DNA of 64,000 bases from Reticulitermes speratus (GCA_021186555.1 JAJKFL010000012.1:20657711-20721710); one strand, 5' to 3'; positions 49,901 through 56,389 are shown, counted from the stretch's first letter. The notes: generated from the letters alone by a model not told the origin. Program-made: numbers and translations.

Positions 49901-52900
49901 AGTGCATGGAGTGGTTTGTCAAAATCCAGAGATTTTTCAGAGCGATGTGTCACAAGATGCCAATATCAGGAACATTGGTACGTATTTGTGACAGACAGTT
50001 TAAGGAGAAATAATGTTTGGCTCAAGAGAGGTGCAGGGTGTCCAAATGTGGCTGATTGATGAAAATGTGAGGTCCTTGTTCAAAATTCATCTAATTTGGA
50101 ACAATCTGAAAACTATGTATATTAATTTGTTTTGACAGATCACTCTGTGCACTGTGCCTTTTGTTGGTTCTTGACAAATGAGCTCTTTAGTCCCAGACTG
50201 ACATATGGGTGCACTGTGGTGGAAAACAAAGGTTACTACCATGTACCAGGTACTCAGTGAAACAGATGATTCACAGATAGTATGTTATTGTCTTTTCATA
50301 AAGGTTTTATTAAAATGAATCTGCAAGAAATGGAGTTCATCTGGCTCAGGTTAGGTTGCAGTGGTAGGGTCTTAAAAACATGGCAATGAAGCATGGGTCT
50401 TTTAAGGGGTGGGTATTCTGGATTCATAAACTCAAGGAGAGTGTTTGATGGAGTTGTTATAAAATGTTGGTTCTGATGGATTAATTTTTGTGATGTAGAT
50501 GTGGAAAGTGCCGGCGCTACATGAAGTACATCCAGGCAAAACCATCCCGCATGCACTGCTCCCACTGTGATGAAACTTACAATCTGCCACAGAATGGGAA
50601 TATCCGGATCTACAAGGAGCTGAAGTGTCCACTTGATGACTTTGAATTGCTGTCATGGTCAGCTGGAGCAAAGGGCAAGAGTTACCCTTTTTGCCCCTAC
50701 TGTTTCAATCATCCACCCTTTCGGTAAGGCAGGAAATAGGCAACGCTTTTCAGTCACTACACAATTACATGCCTTCTGTTCACACTTATTCATCACATTA
50801 TTAAGTGCGTACTGTGCTGTCTGTACAGAAGCTGTCTTTAACTACTTCAGCATTTAGTTTCAGGGTGACCACTGTGAGATGTTGGTAGCTATGCATCTTT
50901 TTTGATAATACACAGATTACTGTGCACCAATATTGCTCGGCAGGTTGTACTTCTGTTCATTGCATTCACGTAACATTTAGCAGCATCTCTTGACTCAAAT
51001 GAAAACTCTAAAAATAAATGTATGGTGAGGTAAATTGTTATACTTCAGACAAGGAAAATGAAGTGTAAATTCCAGAAAAATGTAAAGTTGAGGAAGTGTA
51101 AAATCTGTTAGTATTTAGCACCGTACTTACAGGCATATGGACAGGACCTTACAAAAAGTGTAAAGAATTGCTTGAAATGCAAAAAGTGCAAATTTGAAAT
51201 AGGGATCACACTGTAATTTATTTTGCAGGGAGATGAAGAAGGGCAGTGGGTGCAACTCATGCACTCATCCAACATGTCCACAGAGCCTGAATAGTACTGG
51301 CATCTCCAGTTGTGTGGAGTGTGAGGGTGGTGTTCTGGTGCTTGACCCTGCATCAGGGCCCAAATGGAAGCTTGGTTGCAATAGGTAATATTGGCCTGTG
51401 AAACTCATTTGCAGGATTATTGATTGGTTGTGGACTGTATGGTGATTGTGTTCATACTGTGACCTCCAATGATTATATTGACCCAGCCCCCAGGGAAATT
51501 TCATGTGCCCGTGTGTGAACTTCTGTGAAAGTATTTGCATGTAGAGAGTCAAAAATGTTGGACAAAACAGGATAACCAATTATGTTCAAATTAGGCACAC
51601 TTCAAATATGGAGAGTAGTCTTAACCCATTGACTGCAGTGTTTACTGCTGAAGTTCATATGTATTTATGTTTGAATATGAGGTTTAATTGAAGTGACATC
51701 ACCATACTGTAGCTCCTGGTGTGAGTCATGCATGTCTCTATGATGACAGCCAAAATACGAAGGCCATTTCAGAAGTTTTGTGTATGGTGGCAGCACCGTG
51801 CAGTGTGTCGTGATTGAACTCAAATTACGTGTGTGGTGCCAGTGGCTGTATTGCTGCTATCACACAGGTGCACTGTCTTTGTGACGTCAGTTGCTGTTTA
51901 GCTATGGATCGGGAAAGACTACAAGAAAATTTCTCGTGGACAGACGTGAGAACAGTAATAAAATTTAATGTTCTGTTGGGTAAAAGTGCTCTAGAGTGTT
52001 ACAAGTCATTGAAGGAAGGTTTAGGGACACATGCTCCTTCATATGAAACGGTTTGCCGATGGGTAAATTTCATTAAGAATGGCCGGGAACAGACAGACAA
52101 CGCCCCTCACAGTGGAGCCCCAACGACGGCGACCGATGAACTCCATGTGAACCAAGTGAAATTTGTCCTTGAAGGTACGTGCAGTATTTCATACACTGCA
52201 ATTGCTACAGAAGTTGGAATCTCGCCAGCAAGTGTTTACTGTTGTATCCTCACCAACAGCTTGGGGAAAAGAAAAGTTTGTGCAAAGTGGATTCCACACT
52301 TGCTCAATGATGACCAAATAGCCATGCGTGTTCTTCTCGCCAACACCCATCTGCAGCGTTGGAGAAATGAAGGCAATGCATTCCTCGGATCGCATTTTAA
52401 CGGTTGACGAGCCATGGATGTATTCATTTGACTCTCAGCTGAAACAACAGAATGCTGAATGGCGCGCCCCAATGTCACCGAGGAAGAAAATTGCACGGCG
52501 CAGTCAGGGCGCTCTGAAAGTCATGTTTGTCATGTTGTTCAGCCAAAATTGGCTTGTGCTTGACCATCCCGTTCCAGTTGGTACCACGGTTAATGGCCGA
52601 TATTACTGCTGACTCTTGCAGCATAAGGTGAGGAAGGCTCTTTGCCGTAAACAACCAGACAACGCAACACCTCATCGCCATCATGAAGTGCAAAATCTGG
52701 TGCAACGTTGGGGCTGGGAGGTGTTGGCACATCCTCCCTACTCTCCAGATCTCGCACCATGTGATTATTGGTTGTTTTCACGTATGAAAAAACTTCTTCA
52801 GGGAAAACGATTTCATTCGGAAGACGATATCAACACTGCTGTCACTGCCTCTAAGGCGTGTGACCAAGGACGAATACAGAGCTGCAATTGATCGTTTACC

Positions 52901-55116
52901 ACGTAGATGGGAAAAGTGTGTGAACTGTGCTGGTGCTTACATTGAGTAGAGGACGTGTATACATTCAGGAATATCAATATTATTTTCATCTAGTATTTTG
53001 TTATTACAATAAAATCATACACAAAACTTCTGAAAGCTCCTAGTACCAACAGACGGGAACAGAGCCGATGCTCAAATGTCGGGTACAAGACCGCCATGTA
53101 GTCACTATTGACATTTAAGCATTTGTTCCATAGCAGCATCAAGGCTTCTCTCCTGGCATAGAAGAAACTGATGTCAATTGTCCATAGCCAGGATTTGATT
53201 GATTGCTTGCTTAATTTCTATGTGTCTTGCAAATCACTTGTCAGCCAGGTGCTTCTTAAGGTGTCCAAAGAGATGGAAATCACATTGCTCAGGACTGCAA
53301 ACTAGCCTTGTGACTGTTTATGTCACTACAGCTGGGTCATAAATCACCCACTTTAACAGTCCCTGTCTTGTGCCCAGTGATTTGCATTTCTTTGGACCCC
53401 TTAAGAAGGACCTGGCTGGCAAGTGATGATATAAGGCAAGCTGTCACCTCCTGGCTACAGACACTTGACACTGTTTTCTTCTATGCTGGGCTACAATTCT
53501 TGGTGCCACAATGGGACATATGCTTATGTCAGTCGTGGCTGCATGGAGGTCTGATGTGTATGGTCTGCTACTCATCTGCCATTTATACATCGAAATCAGA
53601 GTGCTTATTACCTTATTTTTTGAAACTCCTTTGCATATTATATAAATGTCAGACAACAGACACAGTCCAATAGCAGTTGTGAATATATAATCTATTGTCA
53701 CAGTTGTTCAGCTAAGTAGAGAGTAATAATATTATGGCTGCAAAATTATGTTTTCTGAGATTGGTAATAGTTGTAATATTCCAGTATAGAAAAAGAAGTG
53801 GAGACATTGGTGAAGAATTTCTGTTTAATGATTTTTGATAGAATATCAGACTGCTGATTTAAATAGCAAAAGAAGGGAAGAAAATTAATTCTTAAAGAGA
53901 ATTCTGAATTATGATCTGTGAAAAAGAAAGATATGTTTGAAGACCAGTAAAGTGCAAAGGTTAATGAAGTTGGTAGAGGTCATTAGGCCTGGTATTTTAA
54001 GTTGAATGTTTTTAAGCTAGAAACATGATGAAAAGACCTGAATGAGAATGGTTTGATGATTGCAGGTGTGATGTGATCATTCACTTGTTTGATGATGCAC
54101 AGAAAGTGACTGTTGAGGAATGTGTGTGCATGTGCGGTGCACAGCTTGTTAACGTGGAATACAAACAGGTGAGTTTGATACAGTGCAGTTTATTGTATGT
54201 AAATCAAGCCTTTGGATGGAGTGTCCTTACAAGAGCAAATGTGGAAGTAACACGGAGTCATGTATGTGGCAACTTCTCTTTCCTTTTTCCTCTGATTTAC
54301 AGATATCTTGGCTATATTTTCTGTTTATCCAAATTGCATCATGTCATGTCTGTACTAGAAAGAGGGCTTGGTGTTTGTTGGTTAAGCTGATAGTCTTATT
54401 ATTCAGATAAGTGATGGTGATGCATGTATTTCAGAGCATAATGAATGTATCAGAACTTTATTTACTGAAATTTGGGAATAACAGGCCCATCTGCTTGCCT
54501 TATCATTGTGAATAATGGAAATTTACCTCATGGATGCTTCTGGTTTAACAAGAAGTGCTTTGAAACTGATTGGGGGGGGGGGGGGGGGTGTATTTTTTGA
54601 CACATTGAAATGTTAACAGTTATTCTGCTTCTGGTACCTAAGTTAGAAGCCATAATGGCATAGGGGCAGCAGGTGTTAAATTCCAATTTATTGCTAGGTA
54701 TAGGTAAGTGGAAGGCATTATGTGGTCACTTCCTTGACTCATCTGTTCCATCCCTACCTTTGTTTCTGTATAACACTGATATATGTATATGTGTTTTTCT
54801 CATAGTGCATGATCTTGTAACAAGTTATGGTGAGACATGATGCACTGGATTGAGTGGATGACATAAGTAATTGGCAAAAATGATGGCAAAGTTTTTGCAT
54901 TTTCAGGAAAAGAGTAAACTTCCAAAGGAAGCTACTGAGATGAGTGGTTGTGTGTTTTGTTCACCTTACTTCACTCCATTGGTTGAAAAACATCGAGCTG
55001 TATCAAGACCTCCTGGCAGCAGGGCTCCTCGTGGGAGGGGTGGCAAAGGGCGCAGCAAGGGCAAGCCAAGACCTCCAAAAGACAAGATGGCTCAGTTGGC
55101 AGCATATTTTGTGTGA
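19860..55116 (+). CDS. TOP3B: TOP3B, DNA topoisomerase III beta (15 exons)
   Basis: A type IA topoisomerase that relaxes and decatenates single-stranded DNA and RNA through a 5'-phosphotyrosine bond. In animals it acts with TDRD3 on R-loops and mRNA. Fifteen GT/AG exons join in phase to 852 residues (animal proteins are ~860), provided two surplus bases in exon 4 are ignored. Visible parts are: TOPRIM start with Glu9 in VAEKPSLA; the acidic triad Asp116, Asp118 and Glu120 in LDCDKEGE; the catalytic Tyr335 in [10 protein letters not shown]-terminal Cys-pair zinc fingers (exons 12-15); and an RGG-type tail RGRGGKGR. Collinearity with animal TOP3B runs end to end. As written, the reading frame stops at 31,864-31,866. 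Given perfect splice sites and conserved residues on both sides, a sequence error or a recent lesion is likely. Confidence 0.97.
20104..20350 (+). repeat. SINE copy, + orientation, intron 1
   Basis: The stretch CACTGACCCCAATTTAGTGC CTAGGTTACGAACGAGTGGA matches, in reverse complement, the core of the repeats at 41,930-42,205 and 43,428-43,705. Upstream is a GGGGCCAAATTCAATCTCC segment, a decayed B box. This is the only + oriented copy noticed. Confidence 0.5.
20351..21867. other. Intron 1, no feature recognised
   Basis: AT-rich intron sequence with only short random ORFs on both strands. Confidence 0.6.
21868..22572. mobile_element. Palindromic element with ~300-bp inverted arms
   Basis: Left arm about 21,868-22,163 and right arm about 22,265-22,572 are reverse complements at most positions. 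Both include TTTATTCCAACAA, GAAACTCCTCCTA, GATGTGCAGATATAAAGC and ATACTTTTTGTTGTTCAAAT. The spacer is about 100 bases. No ORF is present. It is a foldback-like or MITE-like insertion, and the end motif recurs alone near 47,140-47,260. Confidence 0.7.
22573..24259. other. Intron 1, low-complexity tracts and short duplications
   Basis: Holds a 13-G run at 23,171-23,183 and two small tandem duplications: a 26-base unit containing GTTTTGTCAGGTTTCATTTT at about 23,227-23,278, and a ~31-base unit containing GGAAGTGGCAAGGCAGAATT at about 23,632-23,694. No gene was seen. Confidence 0.6.
24286..25210 (-). mobile_element. Mariner (D34D type) with internal deletion
   Basis: Near-perfect terminal inverted repeats (CGAGGTGTGGTAGAAAAGTA at the left, its complement at the right) are flanked by TA at 24,284-24,285 and 25,211-25,212. 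At 925 bases it is about 350 short of a full mariner. The missing part is the middle of the transposase gene. Confidence 0.9.
24421..25019 (-). pseudogene. Mariner transposase with central deletion
   Basis: From [18 protein letters not shown] the N-terminal HTH region is intact through [18 protein letters not shown] and the second HTH. After about residue 118 it jumps straight to [18 protein letters not shown], in a different frame. The first catalytic Asp is lost; the second (H-D-N-A-P-C-H) and third (Y-S-P-D-L-S-P-W-D) remain. It cannot catalyse transposition. Confidence 0.88.
25436..26475 (+). repeat. ~97-bp minisatellite, about 11 copies
   Basis: A CAGAGCCTTCTTTTAC motif recurs near 25,479, 25,581, 25,672, 25,769, 25,867, 25,973, 26,068, 26,164, 26,260, 26,356 and 26,448, so the period is close to 97. 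From about 25,769 on, neighbouring units alternate between ATATCTTT and CTGTCTC after the motif, a two-unit higher-order repeat of ~195 bases. A 21-C run lies at 25,908-25,928. Because 97 is not a multiple of three, the proline-rich ORFs over it are accidental. Confidence 0.85.
26476..26937. repeat. Right part of the 2.66-kb insertion
   Basis: GC-rich, with TATATAACGCATCCATCACC and a CCGGGCCGATGCC stretch. No protein was recognised. It ends at the second 15-base direct repeat. Confidence 0.35.
27212..27354 (+). CDS. TOP3B: TOP3B exon 2 (residues 31-78)
   Basis: Acceptor TTTCTTTTAG. Encodes [20 protein letters not shown] followed by [22 protein letters not shown], the conserved TOPRIM segment after the first loop. 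Donor CCT|GTAAGT, phase 0. Intron 1 before it is 7.3 kb, the longest of the gene. Confidence 0.95.
27355..29045. other. Intron 2, no feature recognised
   Basis: AT-rich, without long ORFs. A short TG-rich tract lies near 28,420. Confidence 0.6.
29046..29665 (+). mobile_element. Tigger-like element, 5' end only
   Basis: Starts CAGTCAACCTTGG after a TA and runs parallel to the reverse complement of about 40,620-41,206. Shared blocks include GGTTGATTTTCCTCGGCTAT, AACAGT/CAGTTTGTTTAGCTTT and TGTTTGGCCAAGAAGTGAT (with GGC AAAGAAGTGAT in the other). The coding part is missing. It lies in the opposite orientation to the fuller copy at 38.5-41.2 kb. Confidence 0.7.
29666..30141. other. Intron 2, end segment
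   Basis: Contains a 14-G run at 29,903-29,916 and a repeated TCGAGTCC / TCGAGTCCC motif near 29,708 and 29,784. Probably mobile debris; no gene was seen. Confidence 0.4.
30142..30339 (+). CDS. TOP3B: TOP3B exon 3 (residues 79-144)
   Basis: Carries the TOPRIM acidic motif [16 protein letters not shown], with Asp116, Asp118 and Glu120, which bind magnesium and position the scissile strand. Acceptor TGCATGCAG, donor GAT|GTAAGA, phase 0 at both ends. Confidence 0.95.
30775..31470 (-). pseudogene. TIGD1-like (Tigger) transposase relic, intron 3
   Basis: The - strand gives, in order, an HTH start ([19 protein letters not shown]), a second DNA-binding segment ([17 protein letters not shown]), then [12 protein letters not shown] at about 30,900-30,865 and [16 protein letters not shown]. 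These match the N-terminal psq domain, the CENPB-type domain and the start of the DDE domain of TIGD1-like proteins. Several stops and frameshifts intervene, and the last two catalytic acids are missing. Confidence 0.75.
31834..32003 (+). CDS. TOP3B: TOP3B exon 4 (residues 145-200), frameshifted
   Basis: Reads [10 protein letters not shown] from the acceptor in the expected phase and [13 protein letters not shown]...[19 protein letters not shown] in a second frame. The two meet at GCTATATAACAG, where an extra TA at 31,864-31,865 creates a TAA stop. Length 170 is not a multiple of three, while both neighbouring junctions are phase 0. Removing the dinucleotide alone makes all 15 exons consistent. 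Alternative splice sites near it do not restore the frame. Confidence 0.93.
32004..33353. other. Intron 4
   Basis: No repeat or gene was recognised. A 135-codon + strand ORF at 32,548-32,955 has no protein-like motif and no supporting context, so it is probably accidental. Confidence 0.5.
33354..33482 (+). CDS. TOP3B: TOP3B exon 5 (residues 201-243)
   Basis: Encodes [19 protein letters not shown] and [20 protein letters not shown]. The S[11 protein letters not shown] motif is typical of type IA enzymes of the III group. Acceptor TATTTTTCAG, donor CAA|GTAAGT; 129 bases, phase 0 at both ends. Confidence 0.95.
33545..33645 (-). repeat. SINE fragment, intron 5
   Basis: TAGCTCCACAGATTCTTAAC and GTGGTCAGCTTCATGCC align with the core of the SINE copies at 41.9 and 43.4 kb. 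It is truncated on both sides. Confidence 0.4.
33646..34737. other. Intron 5, remainder
   Basis: Holds a short near-duplication around 33,755-33,845 (AGCTTGTAGCATGGAACGGT / AGCTTGTAGTGTGGAATGGT, with AAACACTGCAGTATGTTTCA and its variant). Nothing else was recognised. Confidence 0.5.
34738..34856 (+). CDS. TOP3B: TOP3B exon 6 (residues 244-283)
   Basis: Encodes [20 protein letters not shown], part of the gate domain, the least conserved region of the catalytic core. Donor GCTGT|GTGAGT leaves two bases, completed by exon 7. Confidence 0.9.
35335..35535 (+). CDS. TOP3B: TOP3B exon 7 with catalytic tyrosine (residues 283-350)
   Basis: Contains [20 protein letters not shown]. The tyrosine of S-Y-P-R (codon 35,489-35,491, residue 335) is the nucleophile that forms the covalent 5' link to DNA or RNA. 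Of two overlapping donors, TTGGT|GTGAGT is chosen because it joins exon 8 in frame (DLVGVLKQQQ). Confidence 0.95.
35536..36407. other. Intron 7, left part
   Basis: AT-rich, no feature recognised. Confidence 0.6.
36408..37647 (+). mobile_element. piggyBac-type non-autonomous element, intron 7
   Basis: Bounded by TTAA at 36,404-36,407 and 37,648-37,651. Inside these, CCTTTAAAAGCCGG at the left pairs with CCGAAACGG...GGCTCTTAAAGG at the right (terminal repeat CCTTTAAGAGCCG). TTAA duplications and C-rich ends are diagnostic of piggyBac elements. At 1,240 bases it is about half the size of an autonomous copy. Confidence 0.8.
36973..37053 (+). pseudogene. piggyBac transposase, first ~26 codons
   Basis: ATG at 36,973 opens a short frame, [20 protein letters not shown] then DSDENI and a stop. 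The basic start followed by an acidic stretch is the usual N-terminus of piggyBac transposases. Everything after it is deleted. Confidence 0.4.
37965..38169 (+). CDS. TOP3B: TOP3B exon 8 (residues 350-418)
   Basis: Encodes [20 protein letters not shown] and [18 protein letters not shown] (last residue shared). The [11 protein letters not shown] block is strongly conserved in topoisomerase III. Acceptor TTGTTTGGCAG, donor ACG|GTAAGA. Confidence 0.95.
38511..41206 (-). mobile_element. Tigger/pogo element, intron 8, nearly full length
   Basis: Ends AGTCAACCTCGGTTATAATG (left) and its complement with CAGTCGACC (right) are flanked by TA at 38,509-38,510 and 41,207-41,208. The length of ~2.7 kb fits autonomous Tigger elements. 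The first base of the left end appears lost. Transcription would run from 41.2 to 38.5 kb, antisense to TOP3B. Confidence 0.88.
38727..40153 (-). pseudogene. Tigger-type transposase, broken
   Basis: Three ORFs in order. At 40,153-39,803: a CENPB-type HTH domain ([40 protein letters not shown]). At 39,799-39,221: the DDE domain with [34 protein letters not shown] and [18 protein letters not shown]. At 39,185-38,727: an acidic C-terminus. A TAA splits the first two in the same frame, a TGA replaces a Trp in MRLLCHAW-type sequence, and a shift follows VEPETIINC. The HTH nearest the N-terminus lies upstream and is decayed. Confidence 0.88.
41209..42424. other. Intron 8, right part
   Basis: Apart from the SINE at 41,930-42,205, no feature was recognised. 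Confidence 0.55.
41930..42205 (-). repeat. tRNA-derived SINE, intron 8
   Basis: On the - strand the 5' end reads ATAGCACAGTTGGTGTAGCG, close to the A box of tRNA genes. Downstream are a TGGGGCCCACCCAGCCTCC stretch and a core with CTAGTGCCTGGGTTAAGAAT. The same core, in order, appears in the copy at 43.4 kb, which defines a family. Confidence 0.65.
42425..42607 (+). CDS. TOP3B: TOP3B exon 9 (residues 419-479)
   Basis: Encodes [19 protein letters not shown] and [19 protein letters not shown]. This is the beta-rich domain that closes the toroid. 183 bases, phase 0 at both ends. Confidence 0.93.
42608..43427. other. Intron 9, left part
   Basis: No feature recognised. Confidence 0.6.
43428..43705 (-). 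repeat. tRNA-derived SINE, intron 9
   Basis: Shares GGCCCATCCAGCCTCCTACT, CACCTCCATCTAGTGCTGAG and GTGGAGCTATGCC with the copy at 41.9 kb. A GGTTTAATACCC stretch is the likely B box. It lies 66 bases before exon 10. Confidence 0.65.
43772..43981 (+). CDS. TOP3B: TOP3B exon 10 (residues 480-549)
   Basis: Encodes [20 protein letters not shown] followed by [18 protein letters not shown], the helical segment that contacts the single-stranded substrate. 210 bases, phase 0 at both ends. Confidence 0.95.
43982..45150. other. Intron 10, left part
   Basis: AT-rich; only short accidental ORFs. Confidence 0.6.
45155..45290 (-). repeat. LINE/RTE-like 3' fragment
   Basis: The - strand reads [20 protein letters not shown]. 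This closely resembles the R-P-E-V-L-T-A-V-T-M-K-N-A-V-F-W-D peptide that arises from a widespread insect repeat. It is decayed and short. Confidence 0.45.
45371..46235 (+). mobile_element. pogo-like element A, intron 10
   Basis: CCGTATATTCTCAAATCTAA at the left and its complement at the right (TTAGATTTGAGAATATACGG) are flanked by TA at 45,369-45,370 and 46,236-46,237. Subterminal AATCTAATCCGCA motifs are repeated inside both ends. 865 bases. It encodes a DNA-binding domain but no DDE domain, so it is non-autonomous. Confidence 0.85.
45688..46056 (+). CDS. Short HTH protein of pogo-like element A
   Basis: 122 codons from ATG 45,688, uninterrupted. [20 protein letters not shown] and [19 protein letters not shown] form a Brinker/psq-like helix-turn-helix. 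[20 protein letters not shown] follows, the start of a CENPB-type domain. The end [11 protein letters not shown] matches the C-terminus of pogo-type transposases. The DDE core has been excised between them in a way that keeps the frame. It could bind the element ends but not cut them. Expression is unknown. Confidence 0.6.
   Translation: MEEGRLKSKRLSYTAKFKREVIRCAEENGNRKAAAIFGVDESNVRLWRKHKAVISGCEASRRKFTGPKKGRFPEIDDAVFTFFQERRKTGLFVSLLLCEEAIKKARSLNIPRIMSDDGESDE
46335..46527. repeat. 193-bp near-perfect hairpin (MITE-like) before exon 11
   Basis: The left half (CTGTGCTCTTCTGGGATGTT ... GGGACAACGTATC ... CAAGAGTC) is the reverse complement of the right half (GACTCTTGAC ... GATACGTTGTCCC ... AGAAGAGCGCAG). 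A GTTGTGTTGTGTT tract flanks both sides (about 46,308 and 46,561), perhaps as a target duplication. It ends 56 bases before the exon 11 start. Confidence 0.75.
46583..46800 (+). CDS. TOP3B: TOP3B exon 11 (residues 550-622)
   Basis: Encodes [20 protein letters not shown] and [13 protein letters not shown], the end of the core. It closes in phase 2. A ~190-bp hairpin-forming repeat lies only 56 bases upstream of its acceptor (TTATTGTTCAG). Confidence 0.95.
46860..47270. repeat. Relative of the palindromic element end
   Basis: GAAGATGACCAACAAAGGCC AAAACATGTAGGAGG and the following TGTAT / GCAGTTGTTGG segment match the arm ends of the 21.9-22.6 kb element. The rest of the arm is not obvious, so this is probably a solo end or an older copy. 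Confidence 0.35.
47271..48849. other. Intron 11, middle
   Basis: A TG microsatellite lies at about 48,638-48,668. A - strand ORF at 47,379-47,786 contains [20 protein letters not shown], faintly like the acidic C-terminus of Tigger-type transposases, but nothing else supports it. Near 48,180-48,215 ACAGTCTTATTCCAACAAAT is followed by its near complement (ATTTGTCTGAATAAGACT). Confidence 0.45.
48852..49575 (-). mobile_element. pogo-like element B, intron 11, inverted relative to A
   Basis: The same ends as element A (CCGTATATTCTC..., ...GAATATACGG), flanked by TA at 48,850-48,851 and 49,576-49,577, but on the other strand. At 724 bases it lacks the segment that in A encodes everything after KFTGP. 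Confidence 0.85.
49062..49257 (-). pseudogene. HTH fragment of pogo-like element B
   Basis: Starts [20 protein letters not shown] and keeps the helix-turn-helix ([16 protein letters not shown]) through RRKFTGP. It then runs into an AT-rich stretch encoding poly-isoleucine-like residues. The CENPB-type remainder and acidic end of copy A are deleted. Confidence 0.7.
49578..50498. other. Intron 11, right part
   Basis: No repeat or gene recognised. A GTGTGACTTTTTAGTTCAG segment near 49,855 looks like a stray acceptor. Confidence 0.5.
50499..50723 (+). CDS. TOP3B: TOP3B exon 12 (residues 622-697)
   Basis: Begins the C-terminal zinc-finger region: [33 protein letters not shown] and [12 protein letters not shown] supply CxxC pairs. 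These fingers help substrate and TDRD3 contacts in the family. Acceptor TTGTGATGTAG, donor CG|GTAAGG. Confidence 0.95.
51229..51384 (+). CDS. TOP3B: TOP3B exon 13 (residues 697-749)
   Basis: Encodes [16 protein letters not shown] and [20 protein letters not shown], more CxxC pairs, including the conserved L-V-L-D-P-x-S-G-P-K-W block. Phase 2 at both ends. Confidence 0.95.
51758..53043 (+). mobile_element. Mariner-type element, intron 13, full length
   Basis: Inverted ends CGAAGGCCATTTCAGAAGTT (left) and the complement of AACTTCTGAAAGCTCCTAG (right), with TA on both sides. The ~1.29 kb length is that of a complete mariner. It is unrelated in detail to the copy at 24.3 kb (different ends and protein). 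Confidence 0.82.
51904..52891 (+). pseudogene. Mariner transposase (GVQW-like N-terminus), broken
   Basis: From [20 protein letters not shown] the HTH region ([37 protein letters not shown]) is open to about 52,390. It then shifts frame to [20 protein letters not shown], whose D-E is the first catalytic position. A TGA at about 52,610 and a gap precede QPDNATPH (second Asp) and [13 protein letters not shown] (third Asp); these two lie 34 residues apart. The C-terminus shifts frame again after TAV. It is dead. Confidence 0.82.
53105..53310 (-). pseudogene. Mariner C-terminal fragment, - strand
   Basis: The - strand reads [16 protein letters not shown] and [14 protein letters not shown], the segment after the last catalytic Asp of GVQW-type mariners, with stops. 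Confidence 0.6.
53340..53600 (+). pseudogene. Mariner C-terminal fragment, + strand
   Basis: The + strand reads [15 protein letters not shown], then [31 protein letters not shown], the same mariner tail as the preceding fragment. The two are head to head with no N-terminal half for either. Confidence 0.65.
53601..54065. other. Intron 13, right part
   Basis: No feature recognised. Confidence 0.6.
54066..54168 (+). CDS. TOP3B: TOP3B exon 14 (residues 749-783)
   Basis: Encodes [20 protein letters not shown] and [14 protein letters not shown], the last zinc-finger strand pair. Acceptor TGATTGCAG, donor CAG|GTGAGT. Confidence 0.9.
54169..54906. other. Intron 14
   Basis: Contains a 17-G run at 54,572-54,588. 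No gene or mobile element was recognised. Confidence 0.6.
54907..55116 (+). CDS. TOP3B: TOP3B exon 15, RGG-type tail and stop (residues 784-852)
   Basis: Encodes [18 protein letters not shown], then a basic Gly/Arg tail ([16 protein letters not shown]) and the conserved end [12 protein letters not shown] before TGA. The RGG-type tail is the RNA-binding feature that separates TOP3B from TOP3A. Confidence 0.95.
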   Translation, partial: EKSKLPKEATEMSGCVFCSPYFTPLVEKHRAVSRPPGSRAPRGRGGKGRSKGKPRPPKDKMAQLAAYFV

Positions 55117-55752
55117 AGGACAGCATGGACCTGGTTGTATTGTTCTGGTCTGCTTATCTATGTTCCTGCTACAAAGGTAGGAACAAGTCTTTCTGTTACA
55201 CAACTGATTATGTGGCATTAGATTTGTGTGAAGTATTTGTGTAACACTGATATGAATACTTAGATATACTTATTATGATTTTCCTACTAATCAGACTGTG
55301 AATGATTTGCGCAGAAGCAAATGTGACAGGTCACAGAGTATTGTATCTGGAGTTCATGCATTTATGTGTGCTTGTCTTAGTGTGCCCATATTTAGTGTAT
55401 TTAAAAAAAATGTGTACACATTTTAATAACAAATAATATAGGGTACACAGTTCAGAGAAAGATGGTATTTAGTGTGTGCAGAAGCACTGGTATGTGCCAT
55501 ATGGTTAGGGATCCAGATGTCCCAGTTCGCTTCGATTAAAGTTTTGGTACCATTGAGAATGACACACAGCTGAGGAACAAATGTGCAAGGGATAGTTTGC
55601 ACACATTTTTTAAGCTCTTGCTAATACAGTATGACACACAATATCCTCACTGGCATATGAAGAGCTGTTTAACTTATGTATTTTCAAAATCATACTAACT
55701 GTCAACAGGCAAGATCTGTGCTGACTGAGAATGTTGAGTTATATTTTATTGG
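55117..55752 (+). other. TOP3B 3' UTR and downstream sequence
   Basis: No AATAAA follows the stop within this stretch. A variant ATTAAA is at about 55,537. The transcript end cannot be placed from sequence alone. Confidence 0.4.
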
Positions 55753-56230
55753 TTAGAGGAAAATCTGTATAGAGTAGACAAAGAAGGAGGTAGATGGATA
55801 ATTTTGATGATCAGGTGTAATTGTACCAGGCGAATGAGAATGTGCCTGATGTGTGTCATGGGTACTTTTATGGGTATGTCGACCGTATGCACGCATTGTC
55901 AACTTAAACAATATCTCATTGATGTGGTGCTGGGCTGTTGAGGTTTCAGTGCTACTTCTGCCACAGCTCTGTAGTTCGTTACCAGTGTGCCCCCTGTACA
56001 CAGAATAATCATAATTTTGAAACTGTTTCACTGAAACTCTTCATACGTAGTAATGTTTTCTGCAAGTGGCTGTCTTCATTAGTACGTGTACGTTTATTAC
56101 TATACCTGAGTGCTGGCATTCGAAAATTGGGAGTTGTATCAGTTTGTTCCTCTTGTTCAAGAAGACATCTTGTTTGAAAGATGCCTTCCAGTTCACTGTC
56201 TGATAGTGGTTGAGAGTTGTCTTCCTGCAC
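55753..56230 (-). other. Unrecognised - strand ORFs, convergent with TOP3B
   Basis: Two overlapping frames: 56,230-56,009 (LSDSELEGIFQTRCLLEQEE, SNKRTRTNEDSHLQKTLL) and 56,031-55,753 (SSTETSTAQHHINEILFKLT). The order (linker, then a helix with I-N-E-I-L-F) vaguely resembles the C-terminus of MADF/BESS-type proteins that accompany Harbinger elements. A TTCTGTGTACAG acceptor lies between. It could be a host 3' exon or mobile debris. Confidence 0.25.
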
Positions 56231-56276
56231 ACCAACTCAGTGTCTCTCTTTCATTGTATGAGAACTAAACAGTATA

Positions 56277-56389
56277 CAGTGAAACTCCCTTAAGACGTCC
56301 CCGGTTAAGATGTTTTCCTGCCTAAGACGTCAGGAGAAAAAAGTGTAAAAATTCTCCCATTTGATTAACATTACACATTACACTTTTAA
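56277..56389 (+). mobile_element. Tigger-like terminal sequence, interrupted by piggyBac
   Basis: After TA, CAGTGAAACTCCCTTAAGAC GTCCCCGGTTAAG has the form of a Tigger/pogo end with internal repeats. The matching GACGTCCCC / TACGTCCCCGC and CCTGCCTAAGACGT / CCCGCCTAAGAAGT blocks continue at 59,159-59,205 on the far side of the piggyBac. Confidence 0.5.
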
